A DNA stretch of 32,250 nucleotides from Marinobacterium sedimentorum (GCF_024267675.1 NZ_JALDYX010000043.1:1-32250), one strand, 5' to 3'; shown: positions 1 to 7,346, numbered from the stretch's first letter. Notes: generated by a model not told the origin, from the letters alone. Made by a program: numbers and translations.

Positions 1-2
1 AG

Positions 3-305
3 CAGGAACAGCTGCAGCGTAAAGCCGACAGCGACCAGAAAGCCGCTCAGCAACAAGAGCAGCAGCAACGCAAGGCCGATAACGACCGCAAGGCTGCGCA
101 GCAACAACAAGAACAGGAACAGCTACAGCGCAAAGCCAACAGCGACCAGAAGGCTGCGCAGCAGAAGGGGCAGGCAGACCAGCCACAGGCCTCTGCACCC
201 GCCGGGCAAAGTAATAGCAGGCAACAGGCACTACGTCAGTCTGAATGCGAGCGTGAGGCACGCAAACAGCACCAGGATGTCAGCCAGTGCCGGGATCTGC
301 AATGA
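3..305 (+). CDS. Gln/Lys-rich coiled-coil repeat protein, C-terminal fragment
   Basis: The window opens inside this gene; only the last 100 codons are present, ending in TGA. The visible part holds three near-identical units of about 17-19 residues built on the pattern QRKA(D/N)xD(Q/R)KAAQQ, rich in Gln, Lys and Ala and with no Pro. That predicts a long helix or coiled coil. A tail of about 45 residues follows, turns Pro/Ala/Ser-rich and then has two Cys (SECERE and SQCRD) near the end, which could form a disulfide if the protein is exported. The repetition is also clear at DNA level. The function cannot be read from this piece; TolA-like or periplasmic scaffold proteins have similar composition, but low-complexity sequence is weak evidence of kinship. 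The reading frame is certain, the role unknown. Confidence 0.7.
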   Translation, partial: QEQLQRKADSDQKAAQQQEQQQRKADNDRKAAQQQQEQEQLQRKANSDQKAAQQKGQADQPQASAPAGQSNSRQQALRQSECEREARKQHQDVSQCRDLQ

Positions 306-488
306 GTGTCGAAAGGACAATGAGTGTAGAAGGGGCAAGGCGGTTTGACGGTAGAATGCGTGCTGATGGGCGGCCTATGGCCGCCTCTGCGCGAGTATTG
401 AGCCACGCCCACTGAGCCCGATGTCCAGCGCTTGCCTGCTTAAGTTTTCGGGCTTCTGTCGTTGCTGGCGTCTGTCTTTCCCCAGGTT
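306..488. other. Intergenic region with hairpin, convergent gene ends
   Basis: This gap separates the end of the coiled-coil gene from the 3' end of the leftward LysR gene. It holds a perfect 7-bp hairpin, GGCGGCC-TAT-GGCCGCC (369-385), without a following T-run, and a wider inverted repeat AGCCCGA (415-421) / TCGGGCT (448-454). Either could end transcription for the convergent genes. A short motif AATGAGTGT occurs twice just after the stop codon (301 and 319). Confidence 0.4.
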
Positions 489-1403
489 TTAATCAACATC
501 CCCATTCGTCGATGCCGCCGCGCATGCCTCGCGGACGCAGCCGCGCAGCCAGCGGTGTGCCGGGTCCGCATGCATTCGCGGGTGCCAGAGCAGTGACACT
601 GTGATTTGTGGTGGTGCAAATGGCAGTGCAAAGCTATGCAGGTCGGCACGCAGGGCAGCGGTGGTTTTTTCGGGCACTGTTGCAATCAGGTCCGAGTTGC
701 GGACGAGCGCGAGCGCCGCCGAAAAGCCGCCCACCATGGTCACGATATTGCGTTCCAGCCCCAGCGACTCAAGGGCTTCATCCACCGGCCCCCGGTTGAT
801 TCCCCGCCGTGAAATTGCGATATGCCTGCCTGCCGCATAGCGGGCGGCCGTGATCTTGTCCGTGCAGAGCGGGTGCCCCAGTTGCACTACACCGATAAAA
901 CGATCCCGGAACAGGCCCAGGGTACGGATCTCCGGGCCCATAGTCCTGCCTACAACGCCCGTTTCCAGATCCACGGACCCATCGCGCAAAGGCGCGCTGT
1001 TCCGGTCGGGCTTGGGTACAAATCGCAGCCGCACCCTGGGCGCTTCTGCGCTGACGCGGGCAATGAGGCTGGGCCCGAATGTCTCCACAAAGCCTTCGCC
1101 GGTTCGCAGGCTGAATGTCCGTTCCAGCCGTTCAAGATCGAGCGCCTGCTGGGGGCGCAGCACGGCCTGTACCTCATCGACCAGCTGCCCCACCTGTGCG
1201 CGCAGCTCCAGCGCCCGTGGTGTAGGCACGAGACCGCGCCCGGCCCGGACCAGCAGCGGATCACCCGTTGCCTGGCGCAATCGCGCCAGTGCCCGGCTCA
1301 TGGCCGACGGGCTCAGCCCTAATCGCTGAGCGGCGCGCGCCACACTCCCTTCACAGAGCAGAGCATCCAGGGTGACAAGCAAATTGAAATCGGGCGTCGG
1401 CAT
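489..1403 (-). CDS. LysR-family transcriptional regulator
   Basis: A 304-residue LysR-type regulator of normal family length. Residues 1-65 form the winged HTH (motif AAQRLGLSPSAMSRALARLR), followed by a linker helix and a LysR substrate-binding domain from about residue 90. The start with a conserved xxNLLVTLDALL motif resembles the NodD/PcaQ-like branch. The gene is divergent from an MFS exporter; the 144-bp gap holds a 25-bp near-perfect palindrome (1444-1468), so it probably controls the exporter and itself. The effector is unknown. The ATG at 1403 opens just upstream of the HTH as expected for the family. Confidence 0.9.
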   Translation of the reverse strand: MPTPDFNLLVTLDALLCEGSVARAAQRLGLSPSAMSRALARLRQATGDPLLVRAGRGLVPTPRALELRAQVGQLVDEVQAVLRPQQALDLERLERTFSLRTGEGFVETFGPSLIARVSAEAPRVRLRFVPKPDRNSAPLRDGSVDLETGVVGRTMGPEIRTLGLFRDRFIGVVQLGHPLCTDKITAARYAAGRHIAISRRGINRGPVDEALESLGLERNIVTMVGGFSAALALVRNSDLIATVPEKTTAALRADLHSFALPFAPPQITVSLLWHPRMHADPAHRWLRGCVREACAAASTNGDVD

Positions 1404-1443
1404 CCGCCAACCATAGCACGGAGCCTGTGATCTGGCATGGCGT

Positions 1444-1468
1444 CATATACACTTATTAAGTGCATATG
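1444..1468. promoter_or_regulatory. Candidate LysR operator (25-bp palindrome)
   Basis: Inverted repeat centred on T1456: arms CATAT-x-CACTTA and TAAGTG-x-ATATG, with 11 of 12 base pairs matching. It sits 41 bp from the LysR start codon and 80 bp from the MFS start codon, in the only gap between the two divergent genes. LysR proteins bind interrupted dyads in such positions. The link to this regulator is inferred. Confidence 0.6.
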
Positions 1469-1547
1469 GTGCGTCTACCGCCCTATAAACCGAGGGGATA
1501 TATTGATGGCATATGAATTTCAATAGCAGCCAAAAGACGGAAACCCC

Positions 1548-2999
1548 ATGAAGCGAAACATCACAGACGCAGCCTCGAGCCTGGCGCAAACCCGTGAGCC
1601 GACAACGCGGGGCAGATGGGCACTCGCAAGCCTTGCACTGTCGATGCTGCTGGCCTCCCTGGGCGTAAGCATCGCCAATATTGCCTTGCCGAGTCTGGCC
1701 GAGGCGTTCAGGGCCTCGTTCCAGCAGGTTCAATGGGTCATCATCGCCTATCTGCTTGCCATCACCACCATGATCGTCAGTGTCGGGCGCCTGGGCGATA
1801 TCCTGGGCCATCGACGGGTACTCTTGGCCGGTATCGTCCTGTACACGCTGGCCTCGATTCTGTGCGGTGTGGCGCCTACGCTCGGGCTGCTTATCGTTGC
1901 GCGGGCGCTGCAGGGCCTGGGTGCGGCCATCCTGATGGCGCTGACCGTAGCACTTGTGCGCGAGATCACACCCAAGGACAGGACCGGCAGCGCCATGGGG
2001 CTGCTCGGCACCATGTCGGCCATTGGCACTGCGCTTGGGCCTTCGCTGGGAGGGCTCCTGCTCGCAGGGCCTGGCTGGCGGGCCATCTTTCTGATCTTGG
2101 TGCCGCTGGGTATGCTGAATGTCCTGCTGGCGTATCGCTACCTGCCGGTGTCCGGACGCACAGGCGAGCTTGAGCGCAAAGGCTTCGACACAGTGGGAAC
2201 TCTGCTGCTTGGCCTCACGCTCGGGGCCTATGCGCTGGCCGTGACGGTTGGCGGTGGCACTTTCGATGGCCTCAACCTGGCGCTGCTGCTGGCAGCCGCC
2301 CTGGGAGCCGGCCTCTTTGTGCTGGCGCAGGCGAGGGCGGCATCCCCTCTGATCCCGGTGGCGGCATTGCGCAATGCCCTGCTGAGCGCCAGCCTGGTAA
2401 TGAACGGGCTCGTTGCGACGGTGATGATGGCGACGCTGGTGGTAGGGCCCTTTTACCTGTCGCGCTCGCTCGGGCTCAGTGACCTGCTGGTGGGCATTGT
2501 CATGTCGATAGGCCCCATCATCTCCGCATTCAGCGGTGTTCCGGCCGGGCGCATGGTCGACCGTTTGGGTGCCCCCTTCATGGCCATCGCCGGACTCGTC
2601 GCCATGGCCGCCGGCGCCTTTGCGCTAGCCGCGTTGCCAGCCATGTTCGGCGTTGCGGGTTATCTGGCGGCGATTGCCATCCTGACCCCCGGTTACCAGC
2701 TGTTCCAGGCCGCCAACAACACGGCGGTGATGATGGATGTGAGCGCAGAGCAGCGCGGTGTTATCTCCGGCCTGCTCAGCCTGTCGCGCAATATCGGGCT
2801 CATCACCGGTGCCGCCGTCATGGGGGCGCTGTTCGCATTCGCCGCGATGACGACCGACATCACAACCGCCCCTCCACAGGCCATTGCCGGCGGCATGCAG
2901 GTCACCTTCGTGGTTGCGGGCCTGCTGATGGTTGTTGCCCTTGGCATCGCGGCCATAAGCCGGGCGCTGGTTAAGCGAGCGCTGTTGCGGGTGTTGTGA
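1548..2999 (+). CDS. MFS drug:H+ antiporter, DHA2 (14-TM) family
   Basis: A 483-residue inner-membrane transporter. After a short hydrophilic N-terminus (about 20 residues) hydrophobic segments run the full length, fitting 14 helices. Family signatures are visible: the motif-A region VGRLGDILGHRRV in the loop after helix 2, and the antiporter motif C, LGPSLGGLLLAGPGWRAIF, around residues 160-180. Both are typical of EmrB/QacA-type exporters that expel hydrophobic drugs or metabolites with proton influx. No EmrA-type membrane fusion partner lies nearby, so it probably works alone. The divergent LysR gene and shared palindrome suggest substrate-induced expression. The ATG at 1548 lacks a strong Shine-Dalgarno (GGAA, close by). 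The substrate is unknown. Confidence 0.9.
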   Translation: MKRNITDAASSLAQTREPTTRGRWALASLALSMLLASLGVSIANIALPSLAEAFRASFQQVQWVIIAYLLAITTMIVSVGRLGDILGHRRVLLAGIVLYTLASILCGVAPTLGLLIVARALQGLGAAILMALTVALVREITPKDRTGSAMGLLGTMSAIGTALGPSLGGLLLAGPGWRAIFLILVPLGMLNVLLAYRYLPVSGRTGELERKGFDTVGTLLLGLTLGAYALAVTVGGGTFDGLNLALLLAAALGAGLFVLAQARAASPLIPVAALRNALLSASLVMNGLVATVMMATLVVGPFYLSRSLGLSDLLVGIVMSIGPIISAFSGVPAGRMVDRLGAPFMAIAGLVAMAAGAFALAALPAMFGVAGYLAAIAILTPGYQLFQAANNTAVMMDVSAEQRGVISGLLSLSRNIGLITGAAVMGALFAFAAMTTDITTAPPQAIAGGMQVTFVVAGLLMVVALGIAAISRALVKRALLRVL

Positions 3000-3471
3000 G
3001 GGGTGGGTGATCTCAAGTGACCATAGCGCTGCGCTCTGGCGACATTGTGCGGGCGCCGGCCTTCAGTGGTACATCCTGTGCCGCTATCTGCAGTTCGATA
3101 GTCCCTCTCTGGCCCCGTCGGGCCAATTCGCCGAATGCTCACACACTTTGTAGGAAAAGAGCCGCTGGTGTGTCGAATAAATATATTTCGTCAGGCGGTG
3201 CGGAGTCGTGGGAGCCCGGTCTCCGGGCGAATTGGAGCGTTTGATCTGCGAACGATATCGGGACTAGGGTAACAGCCCCCGGTTGATCTGGTATGCAGGG
3301 GCTCCGGAGTTTTGCCTTTTGCTTTGGTTTATCATTTGAGGCGCAAAAGGCAAGACCCCGTGAGCCCGGTCCCCGGGCCCTGCGCCGCGTGAGAAGTCCT
3401 TCTTGAAACATGCCGTGGAGCTGACTGGATTCGACTGATCCGGTCCGGTGCTGGGGATGAATGAACAGGAC
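3000..3471. repeat. Repeat-rich intergenic region
   Basis: No credible gene here. Visible structures: (a) 3030-3060, matching 5647-5676 (CTCTGGCGACATTGTGCGGG against CTCTGACGTCATTGTGCGGG), a degenerate copy of the composite repeat found near 5.7 kb; (b) two near-identical 17-nt hairpins, GAGCCCGGTCTCCGGGC (3212-3228) and GAGCCCGGTCCCCGGGC (3362-3378), 150 bp apart; (c) a long hairpin between them, TTGCCTTTTGC (3312-3322) / GCAAAAGGCAA (3343-3353), 11 perfect pairs around a 20-nt loop. The long open frames across this stretch have repeat-derived, low-quality protein sequence. Confidence 0.6.
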
Positions 3472-3750
3472 CTAACCGCCGGTCAGCGATTGGAAGATAT
3501 AGACTGTCCCACCATCGGCGACCTGATCTGACAGTGTCTTTCTATCGAAGACGACAGTGTCGTTGACGCCGATCAAGACGTGTCGGCGCAGCGCGCCCCG
3601 TTCATCAAGTACGTAGTCGCAGAAGCCGGGGGCTATGTTGTCGATCGCCTGCACAACCTCGGCAACGGAGCCCGTCGGCACCTCGATCTCCAGCTTCTCA
3701 AGCGCGGGGAAAAACCGGTACAGGTGCGGTGTCATCTCAACTCTGACCAT
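3472..3750 (-). CDS. MoaD/ThiS-like ubiquitin-fold protein
   Basis: A 92-residue protein with the beta-grasp pattern of small sulfur carriers: an N-terminal strand pair (VRVEMTPHLYRF), the helix (VAEVVQAIDNIAPGF), central strands with an acidic turn, a DGGTVYIF motif just before the end, and a C-terminal Gly-Gly exactly at the stop codon. In MoaD, ThiS and CysO the terminal GG is adenylated and converted to a thiocarboxylate. The gene follows the beta-propeller gene with a 5-nt gap, so the two are almost surely translated together. No moaE, thiG or activating-enzyme gene is near, so a role in molybdopterin or thiamine synthesis is not supported by context. The fold call is strong; partner and product are unknown. 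Confidence 0.82.
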   Translation of the reverse strand: MVRVEMTPHLYRFFPALEKLEIEVPTGSVAEVVQAIDNIAPGFCDYVLDERGALRRHVLIGVNDTVVFDRKTLSDQVADGGTVYIFQSLTGG

Positions 3751-3755
3751 GACGG

Positions 3756-4940
3756 TTACCCAAAACGTACCGAATAGACCGGTGGGAAGTTGTGACCCAG
3801 GCAGTGCCAGGTTTCGCCGCGGTCCTCCGACAGGTAGACGTTGCCGGTGGTGGTGCCGAAGCAGAGACAGTCACCTGCTATATCCATACCGTGCCTCAAC
3901 ACCAGATCGTAGGCGTGCTCCTGGGGCAGGCCGGTGCGGAAGGTTTGCCAGCTCTGACCGCCATCCTGGGTGCGCGCCACGCACAGGCCGCCGTCGATCG
4001 CCATACGTGCCATATCCGCTTGCGCTGGAAATACCCAGGCCGTGTGCCCGTCCTGTTTATCCACCGCGACCGGGAAACCGAAGTGCACCCCGCGTTCTGG
4101 AGCACTGACCTTGTTCCAGCTTTGGGCGCCATCTTCACTGTAAAATACACCGCAGTGGTTCTGTTGCCAGAGATGATCCGGCTGGGCCGGGCAGCCGGCG
4201 ATAAAGTGTGGGTCGTGTCCCCAGTCAGCGTTGGGGTTGGGTAGATAGTCATTCAGCATACCCCGGTTGCGCCCCGTCCAGCTCCGGCCGCCATCGGTGG
4301 TTTCGAGCACGCCGGCCGAGGAGACGGCAACGTGGATATGATCCGGGTCGCGTGGATCGACAACGATTGAATGGATACCCGGTTCGAACACGCCATAGTC
4401 GACGCTTGCCGGCGTGCCGCCCCAGCGGGTTTCGCTCGTCGCATCACCGCTGAACAGGTCGCCGCCGCGACTCTCGTGGTTCCAGAGCGGGCGGTTTAGC
4501 GCCCAGCTATCTCCGCCATCGTCACTGACAAAGAGACCGCCGGGGATGGTGCCGGCATAGAGCCTGCCGGGTTGTCCGGCGGCGCCAAAGGCAATATTCC
4601 AGATCTTCAACAGCGTGGCATCCCGGTATTCGGGTTGGCCGGCGGGCGTTTGTGGATCGAAATCCGGGGTTGGCAGGTATTGCACTATATGGCGTGCACC
4701 CTGAGGGTATTTGAGCGCCGCCAGATCCTCCCAGGTGGCGCCACCATCACGGGAGCGCGACAGCTTGGGTCCCCAATGACCATGGTCCAAAGAGGCCCAC
4801 AGGGTACCGTCACGCGGATCGCACGCGGCGTAACACACGGGAATACCCGCGTGCAGTATGGGGCGGGGCTGCCAGGCTGAATTCTGGCGATCAACTATCA
4901 CCGTACCCTTGCGAGTACCGAGCAAGATGATGTCCGACAT
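3756..4940 (-). CDS. Six-Asp-box BNR beta-propeller protein (sialidase-like fold)
   Basis: 394 residues. Six Asp-box motifs (S/T-x-D-x-G-x-x-W) occur at about residues 63-70, 139-146, 214-221, 268-275, 324-331 and 371-378, spaced as blades of a beta-propeller of the sialidase/BNR type. There is no signal peptide or membrane segment, so it is probably cytoplasmic. Typical annotations are 'exo-alpha-sialidase' or 'glycosyl hydrolase', but the sialidase Arg triad and FRIP motif were not recognised, so enzymatic activity is doubtful. The chosen ATG at 4940 has AGGAGG 8 nt upstream; an in-frame codon further out at 4970 lacks this. It forms a tight unit with the downstream MoaD-like gene, suggesting a physical or functional partnership. 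Confidence 0.8.
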   Translation of the reverse strand: MSDIILLGTRKGTVIVDRQNSAWQPRPILHAGIPVCYAACDPRDGTLWASLDHGHWGPKLSRSRDGGATWEDLAALKYPQGARHIVQYLPTPDFDPQTPAGQPEYRDATLLKIWNIAFGAAGQPGRLYAGTIPGGLFVSDDGGDSWALNRPLWNHESRGGDLFSGDATSETRWGGTPASVDYGVFEPGIHSIVVDPRDPDHIHVAVSSAGVLETTDGGRSWTGRNRGMLNDYLPNPNADWGHDPHFIAGCPAQPDHLWQQNHCGVFYSEDGAQSWNKVSAPERGVHFGFPVAVDKQDGHTAWVFPAQADMARMAIDGGLCVARTQDGGQSWQTFRTGLPQEHAYDLVLRHGMDIAGDCLCFGTTTGNVYLSEDRGETWHCLGHNFPPVYSVRFG

Positions 4941-5180
4941 TGCATAGCCCTCCTGGATATACCGGTGCACTTAAATATAGAAGGTCTTCTCTATTCCAGG
5001 AGGCTGTCCGATAATGCCGGCCGTAGCGAGAGGCTGCTTAGGGTTATTGCTGGCCGCTAGCCGGATTTCCTGCTGAAACTGTCGATACTCGTAGGAGTCG
5101 CGCCCCGCGACGAAGCGTTTTTTCTGCACTCTGGGCCTCTTCGTTCGGAGGCGCGATGCTACCGGTACGGGCTCCGCCGA

Positions 5181-5235
5181 CGGTACATCCATGTACCGCG
5201 TCGCAGGCGCAACTGTCCCTGTTGCGCCCCTGCGG
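5181..5235. repeat. Composite hairpin repeat, copy 1
   Basis: Two adjacent perfect hairpins: CGGTACAT-CC-ATGTACCG (5181-5198) and GGCGCAAC-(TGTCCCT)-GTTGCGCC (5206-5228), the second extended outward by CGCAGG/CCTGCG. The order 'xACATccATGTx, then a second dyad with TCC in its loop' is shared with copy 2 at 5681-5725, although the stem bases differ, as expected if compensating changes keep the structure. Confidence 0.6.
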
Positions 5236-5430
5236 GCCTCATCGTCGAATGACCTCGGTGCTCGCTGGCTTATGGCCATGGATGGCCGGGAGTCAGAAAA
5301 TGCAGGAGCAATTTTCTGCTCATAAGGGGGGGAGCGGGCCGTTCTGATGTATCGGAGGTGATCGGTGTCGGGCAGGGGGCGACAGGGTGTAAATGAGCCA
5401 TCGAATTGCACCATTTGGTGGTATGCCACC

Positions 5431-5470
5431 TCTCGGTACAGTTCATCCTCATAGGTAACAGTTCAATTCA
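5431..5470 (+). repeat. 40-nt direct repeat, copy 1
   Basis: This 40-nt segment matches 7368-7407 at 36 of 40 positions in the same orientation; the last 20 nt (ATAGGTAACAGTTCAATTCA) are identical. The two copies enclose the YnfA-like and metallophosphoesterase genes. It may be a terminal or flanking sequence of a lost mobile element; no open frame spans it. Confidence 0.6.
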
Positions 5471-5581
5471 ATAACATGGGTAACACTTCCATCGGAAGTT
5501 GATGGTTTCTGGTTCTTGTAACTGTCGTGCTGGCGGGCGTTCCGAGGTGGTTTGATGGCTGGGGTTGCGCCTTGCTGGCGC

Positions 5582-5613
5582 GTTACTTTCTTTGCACGCG
5601 CAAAGAAAGTAAC
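5582..5613. repeat. Perfect 32-nt palindrome
   Basis: Arms GTTACTTTCTTTGC (5582-5595) and GCAAAGAAAGTAAC (5600-5613) pair without mismatch around a 4-nt loop ACGC. A following CAAAGAAAGGCGCC repeats part of the arm. From memory, similar TTACTTTCTTTG...CAAAGAAAGTAA dyads are dispersed between genes in many gammaproteobacteria; their function is not settled. Confidence 0.75.
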
Positions 5614-5656
5614 CAAAGAAAGGCGCCCCCAATGAAGCCTTCTTGCTGCGCTCTGA

Positions 5657-5751
5657 CGTCATTGTGCGGGCGCCGCTAACGCACATCCATGTGCTAATCG
5701 GCGTCGATACAGTCCCTGTATCGACCTTTCAGGCCTGATCGCACAATGACG
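5657..5751. repeat. Composite hairpin repeat, copy 2, with outer inverted repeat
   Basis: An outer inverted repeat CGTCATTGTGCG (5657-5668) / CGCACAATGACG (5740-5751) encloses two inner hairpins: GCACAT-CC-ATGTGC (5681-5694) and GTCGATACAG-TCC-CTGTATCGAC (5703-5725). The whole can fold into a three-way cloverleaf-like structure. The left part recurs at 3030-3060 and the layout recurs at 5181-5235. Confidence 0.65.
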
Positions 5752-5832
5752 CCAGTGCTCGCCGGCTTCATAAGGGGGAATGTAAGCCGCTCTGTTATAC
5801 CGGTGGTCGGGCGGTAGTACAGTGCCATGGTG

Positions 5833-5874
5833 AATCACGAATCACGAATCACGAATCACGAATCACGAATCACC
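5833..5874 (+). repeat. Heptanucleotide tandem repeat (AATCACG)n
   Basis: Five perfect AATCACG units followed by one AATCACC, 42 nt in all. It lies 123 bp before the TTG start chosen for the YnfA-like gene. Short arrays such as this can vary in copy number by slippage; no coding frame uses it convincingly. Confidence 0.8.
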
Positions 5875-5996
5875 AATGTCGCTTTTTTAACCTTTCATCT
5901 AGGCCCTTGTCCCTAACTTTCCTTCCAACCAGAGCCGGTAGTGGGCATGATGCATTGGACACTCATGGAGTCTCTATCACTAAGAGGTCGCCTCTA

Positions 5997-6329
5997 TTGC
6001 TGGAACTAAAAACAGTCAGTCTTTTTTTCGTTACAGCACTGGCTGAAATTGTGGGTTGTTACTTGCCGTATCTCTGGTTGCGTGAAGGTAAATCAGTCGG
6101 GTTACTGATACCCGCGGCGCTGAGCTTGGCGGCTTTCGCCTGGTTGCTTTCATTGCATCCTGCCGCTGCCGGTCGTGTTTATGCCGCCTATGGTGGCGTC
6201 TATGTTTGCATGGCCATTCTGTGGCTATGGGTTGTCGATGGAATCCGGCCCACCGTTTGGGATTTGATGGGTTCAGCTGTGGCGCTTTTGGGAATGGCCA
6301 TTATCATGTTTGCCCCGCGCAGTGCATAA
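5997..6329 (+). CDS. UPF0060 / YnfA-family small membrane protein
   Basis: 110 residues with four hydrophobic helices. The block from AEIVGCYLPYLWLREGKS through LHPAAAGRVYAAYGGVY to VVDGIRPTVWD matches the UPF0060 (E. coli YnfA) family closely in order and spacing; family members are about 108 residues. I chose TTG at 5997 because it has AAGAGG nine bases upstream and gives the family length. An ATG at 5907 in the same frame would add 30 residues that have no family counterpart. YnfA resembles SMR efflux proteins in topology, and export of cationic compounds has been proposed, but the role is not certain. The gene stands alone, 124 bp before a metallophosphoesterase. Confidence 0.85.
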   Translation: MLELKTVSLFFVTALAEIVGCYLPYLWLREGKSVGLLIPAALSLAAFAWLLSLHPAAAGRVYAAYGGVYVCMAILWLWVVDGIRPTVWDLMGSAVALLGMAIIMFAPRSA

Positions 6330-6453
6330 CCCATGGGTCAAACATCGTTCTGGCGAAAAGCGGCATTTTCGCTGAAAGGCCCAGGATCTTGCATTCGCCG
6401 GTACTCCCAGACCTTGCCGCCGGCGCTTAACGTGATTACCCAAGAGCATATCT

Positions 6454-7254
6454 ATGACTGACTCCCTGGCTATTGCGCTACACAGCGACCTTCACCTGGA
6501 ACTGCAGGGATGGCCAAAGGGCATGATGGCGGGCCATACAGCGGGTTCAAGACAGACTCCTGATGTGGTTGTGTTGGCCGGTGACATTGCCAGTCTTACA
6601 GAGGTTGAATGCTATCTGCAGGAGCTGTCCGGGCGTTTTCCAGCGGCGCATATCCTCTATGTTCCTGGCAATCACGAAGGCTACGGGATTGCCGACATCG
6701 AGGCTGCAGAAACCGCATTGAAGTTAAGGTTCGTCAACAACCCCCGCATCCATGTGCTGCAGCAGGACTGCGTCGTGATCGGCGAGGTACGTTTCCTGGG
6801 CTGCACCCTATGGAGCAGCTTTCTTGGCAATGGCCAGGCGCGCCAGGCTGCTGCCCGTTTGCAGGCGCAAAGGTCGATTGAAGACTTCCGTGTGATCGGT
6901 TATCAGAAGCGGGTGTTTACGGCTGACGATTGCCAGGCGCTGAGCGAACAGCACCAGGCCTGGCTGGAGCGGGAACTGGCCACTCCATTCCACGGAAAAA
7001 CCGTGATAGTGACCCATTTTGCGCCCAGCATGTCGCTGGCAAACCGGCGCTTTGACTCCAGTGACATAACACCCTATTTCAATCTGGACCTGGACCACCT
7101 TATCCACCGATATGCCCCCGATCTCTGGTGTTACGGCCATACCCACGACAATTTCGATCTTGAGATCGGCGCAACGCGCGTGATCAGCAATCAGCGCGGT
7201 TACGGTAACGAGTGTGCGCACAGCTATAACGCGAATCTGCTGGTTTATATCTGA
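6454..7254 (+). CDS. Calcineurin-like metallophosphoesterase
   Basis: 266 residues with all core motifs of the binuclear metallophosphoesterase fold: DxH as SDLHLE (D12, H14), GD as LAGDI (D44), GNHE (72-75), the later His in VTHFAPS (H188), and GHTH (228-231). These bind two metal ions and hydrolyse phosphomono- or diesters. No signal peptide is seen, so it is cytoplasmic. The substrate cannot be told from sequence; the short compact form resembles bacterial Ser/Thr phosphatase-like and ICC-type phosphodiesterase relatives. The ATG at 6454 has only a weak ribosome site (AAGAG about 10 nt upstream). The gene lies between two copies of a 40-nt direct repeat. Confidence 0.85.
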   Translation: MTDSLAIALHSDLHLELQGWPKGMMAGHTAGSRQTPDVVVLAGDIASLTEVECYLQELSGRFPAAHILYVPGNHEGYGIADIEAAETALKLRFVNNPRIHVLQQDCVVIGEVRFLGCTLWSSFLGNGQARQAAARLQAQRSIEDFRVIGYQKRVFTADDCQALSEQHQAWLERELATPFHGKTVIVTHFAPSMSLANRRFDSSDITPYFNLDLDHLIHRYAPDLWCYGHTHDNFDLEIGATRVISNQRGYGNECAHSYNANLLVYI

Positions 7255-7346
7255 GTCGTAGGCAGGCCATAAGCCGTGCGCTAGTGAGCGTGCTGCGCGG
7301 GGGTGGGTGAGGGTGGGGGAGTCCAGGCGGCAGATATCATGGGCAT

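Larger units (their letters stand above)
4941..5996. repeat. Long gene-free stretch built of palindromic repeats
   Basis: No credible gene in about 1 kb. It contains, in order: a composite hairpin element (5181-5235), one copy of a 40-nt direct repeat (5431-5470), a perfect 14-bp-arm palindrome (5582-5613), a second composite hairpin element closed by an outer inverted repeat (5657-5751), and a heptamer tandem array (5833-5874). Open frames across it translate hairpin DNA and show no protein-like pattern. The last stretch carries the leader of the YnfA-like gene. Confidence 0.65.

Noticed and set aside
3139..3411. 90-residue leftward open frame
   Set aside because: It runs through the twin hairpins and the 11-bp inverted repeat; composition is Arg/Pro-rich and no ribosome site is present.
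3756..4940. Calling the propeller protein a true sialidase
   Set aside because: Asp boxes only show the fold. The Arg triad and FRIP motif of sialidases were not found, and there is no signal peptide.
4971..5429. 152-residue leftward open frame after the propeller gene start
   Set aside because: It translates the composite hairpin element and has no fold-like pattern or conserved motif.
5468..5686. 72-residue leftward open frame
   Set aside because: It reads across the perfect palindrome 5582-5613; such frames are common artefacts of this repeat type.
5833..5874. CRISPR-like array
   Set aside because: Units are 7 nt with no spacers; it is a simple tandem repeat and no cas gene is present.
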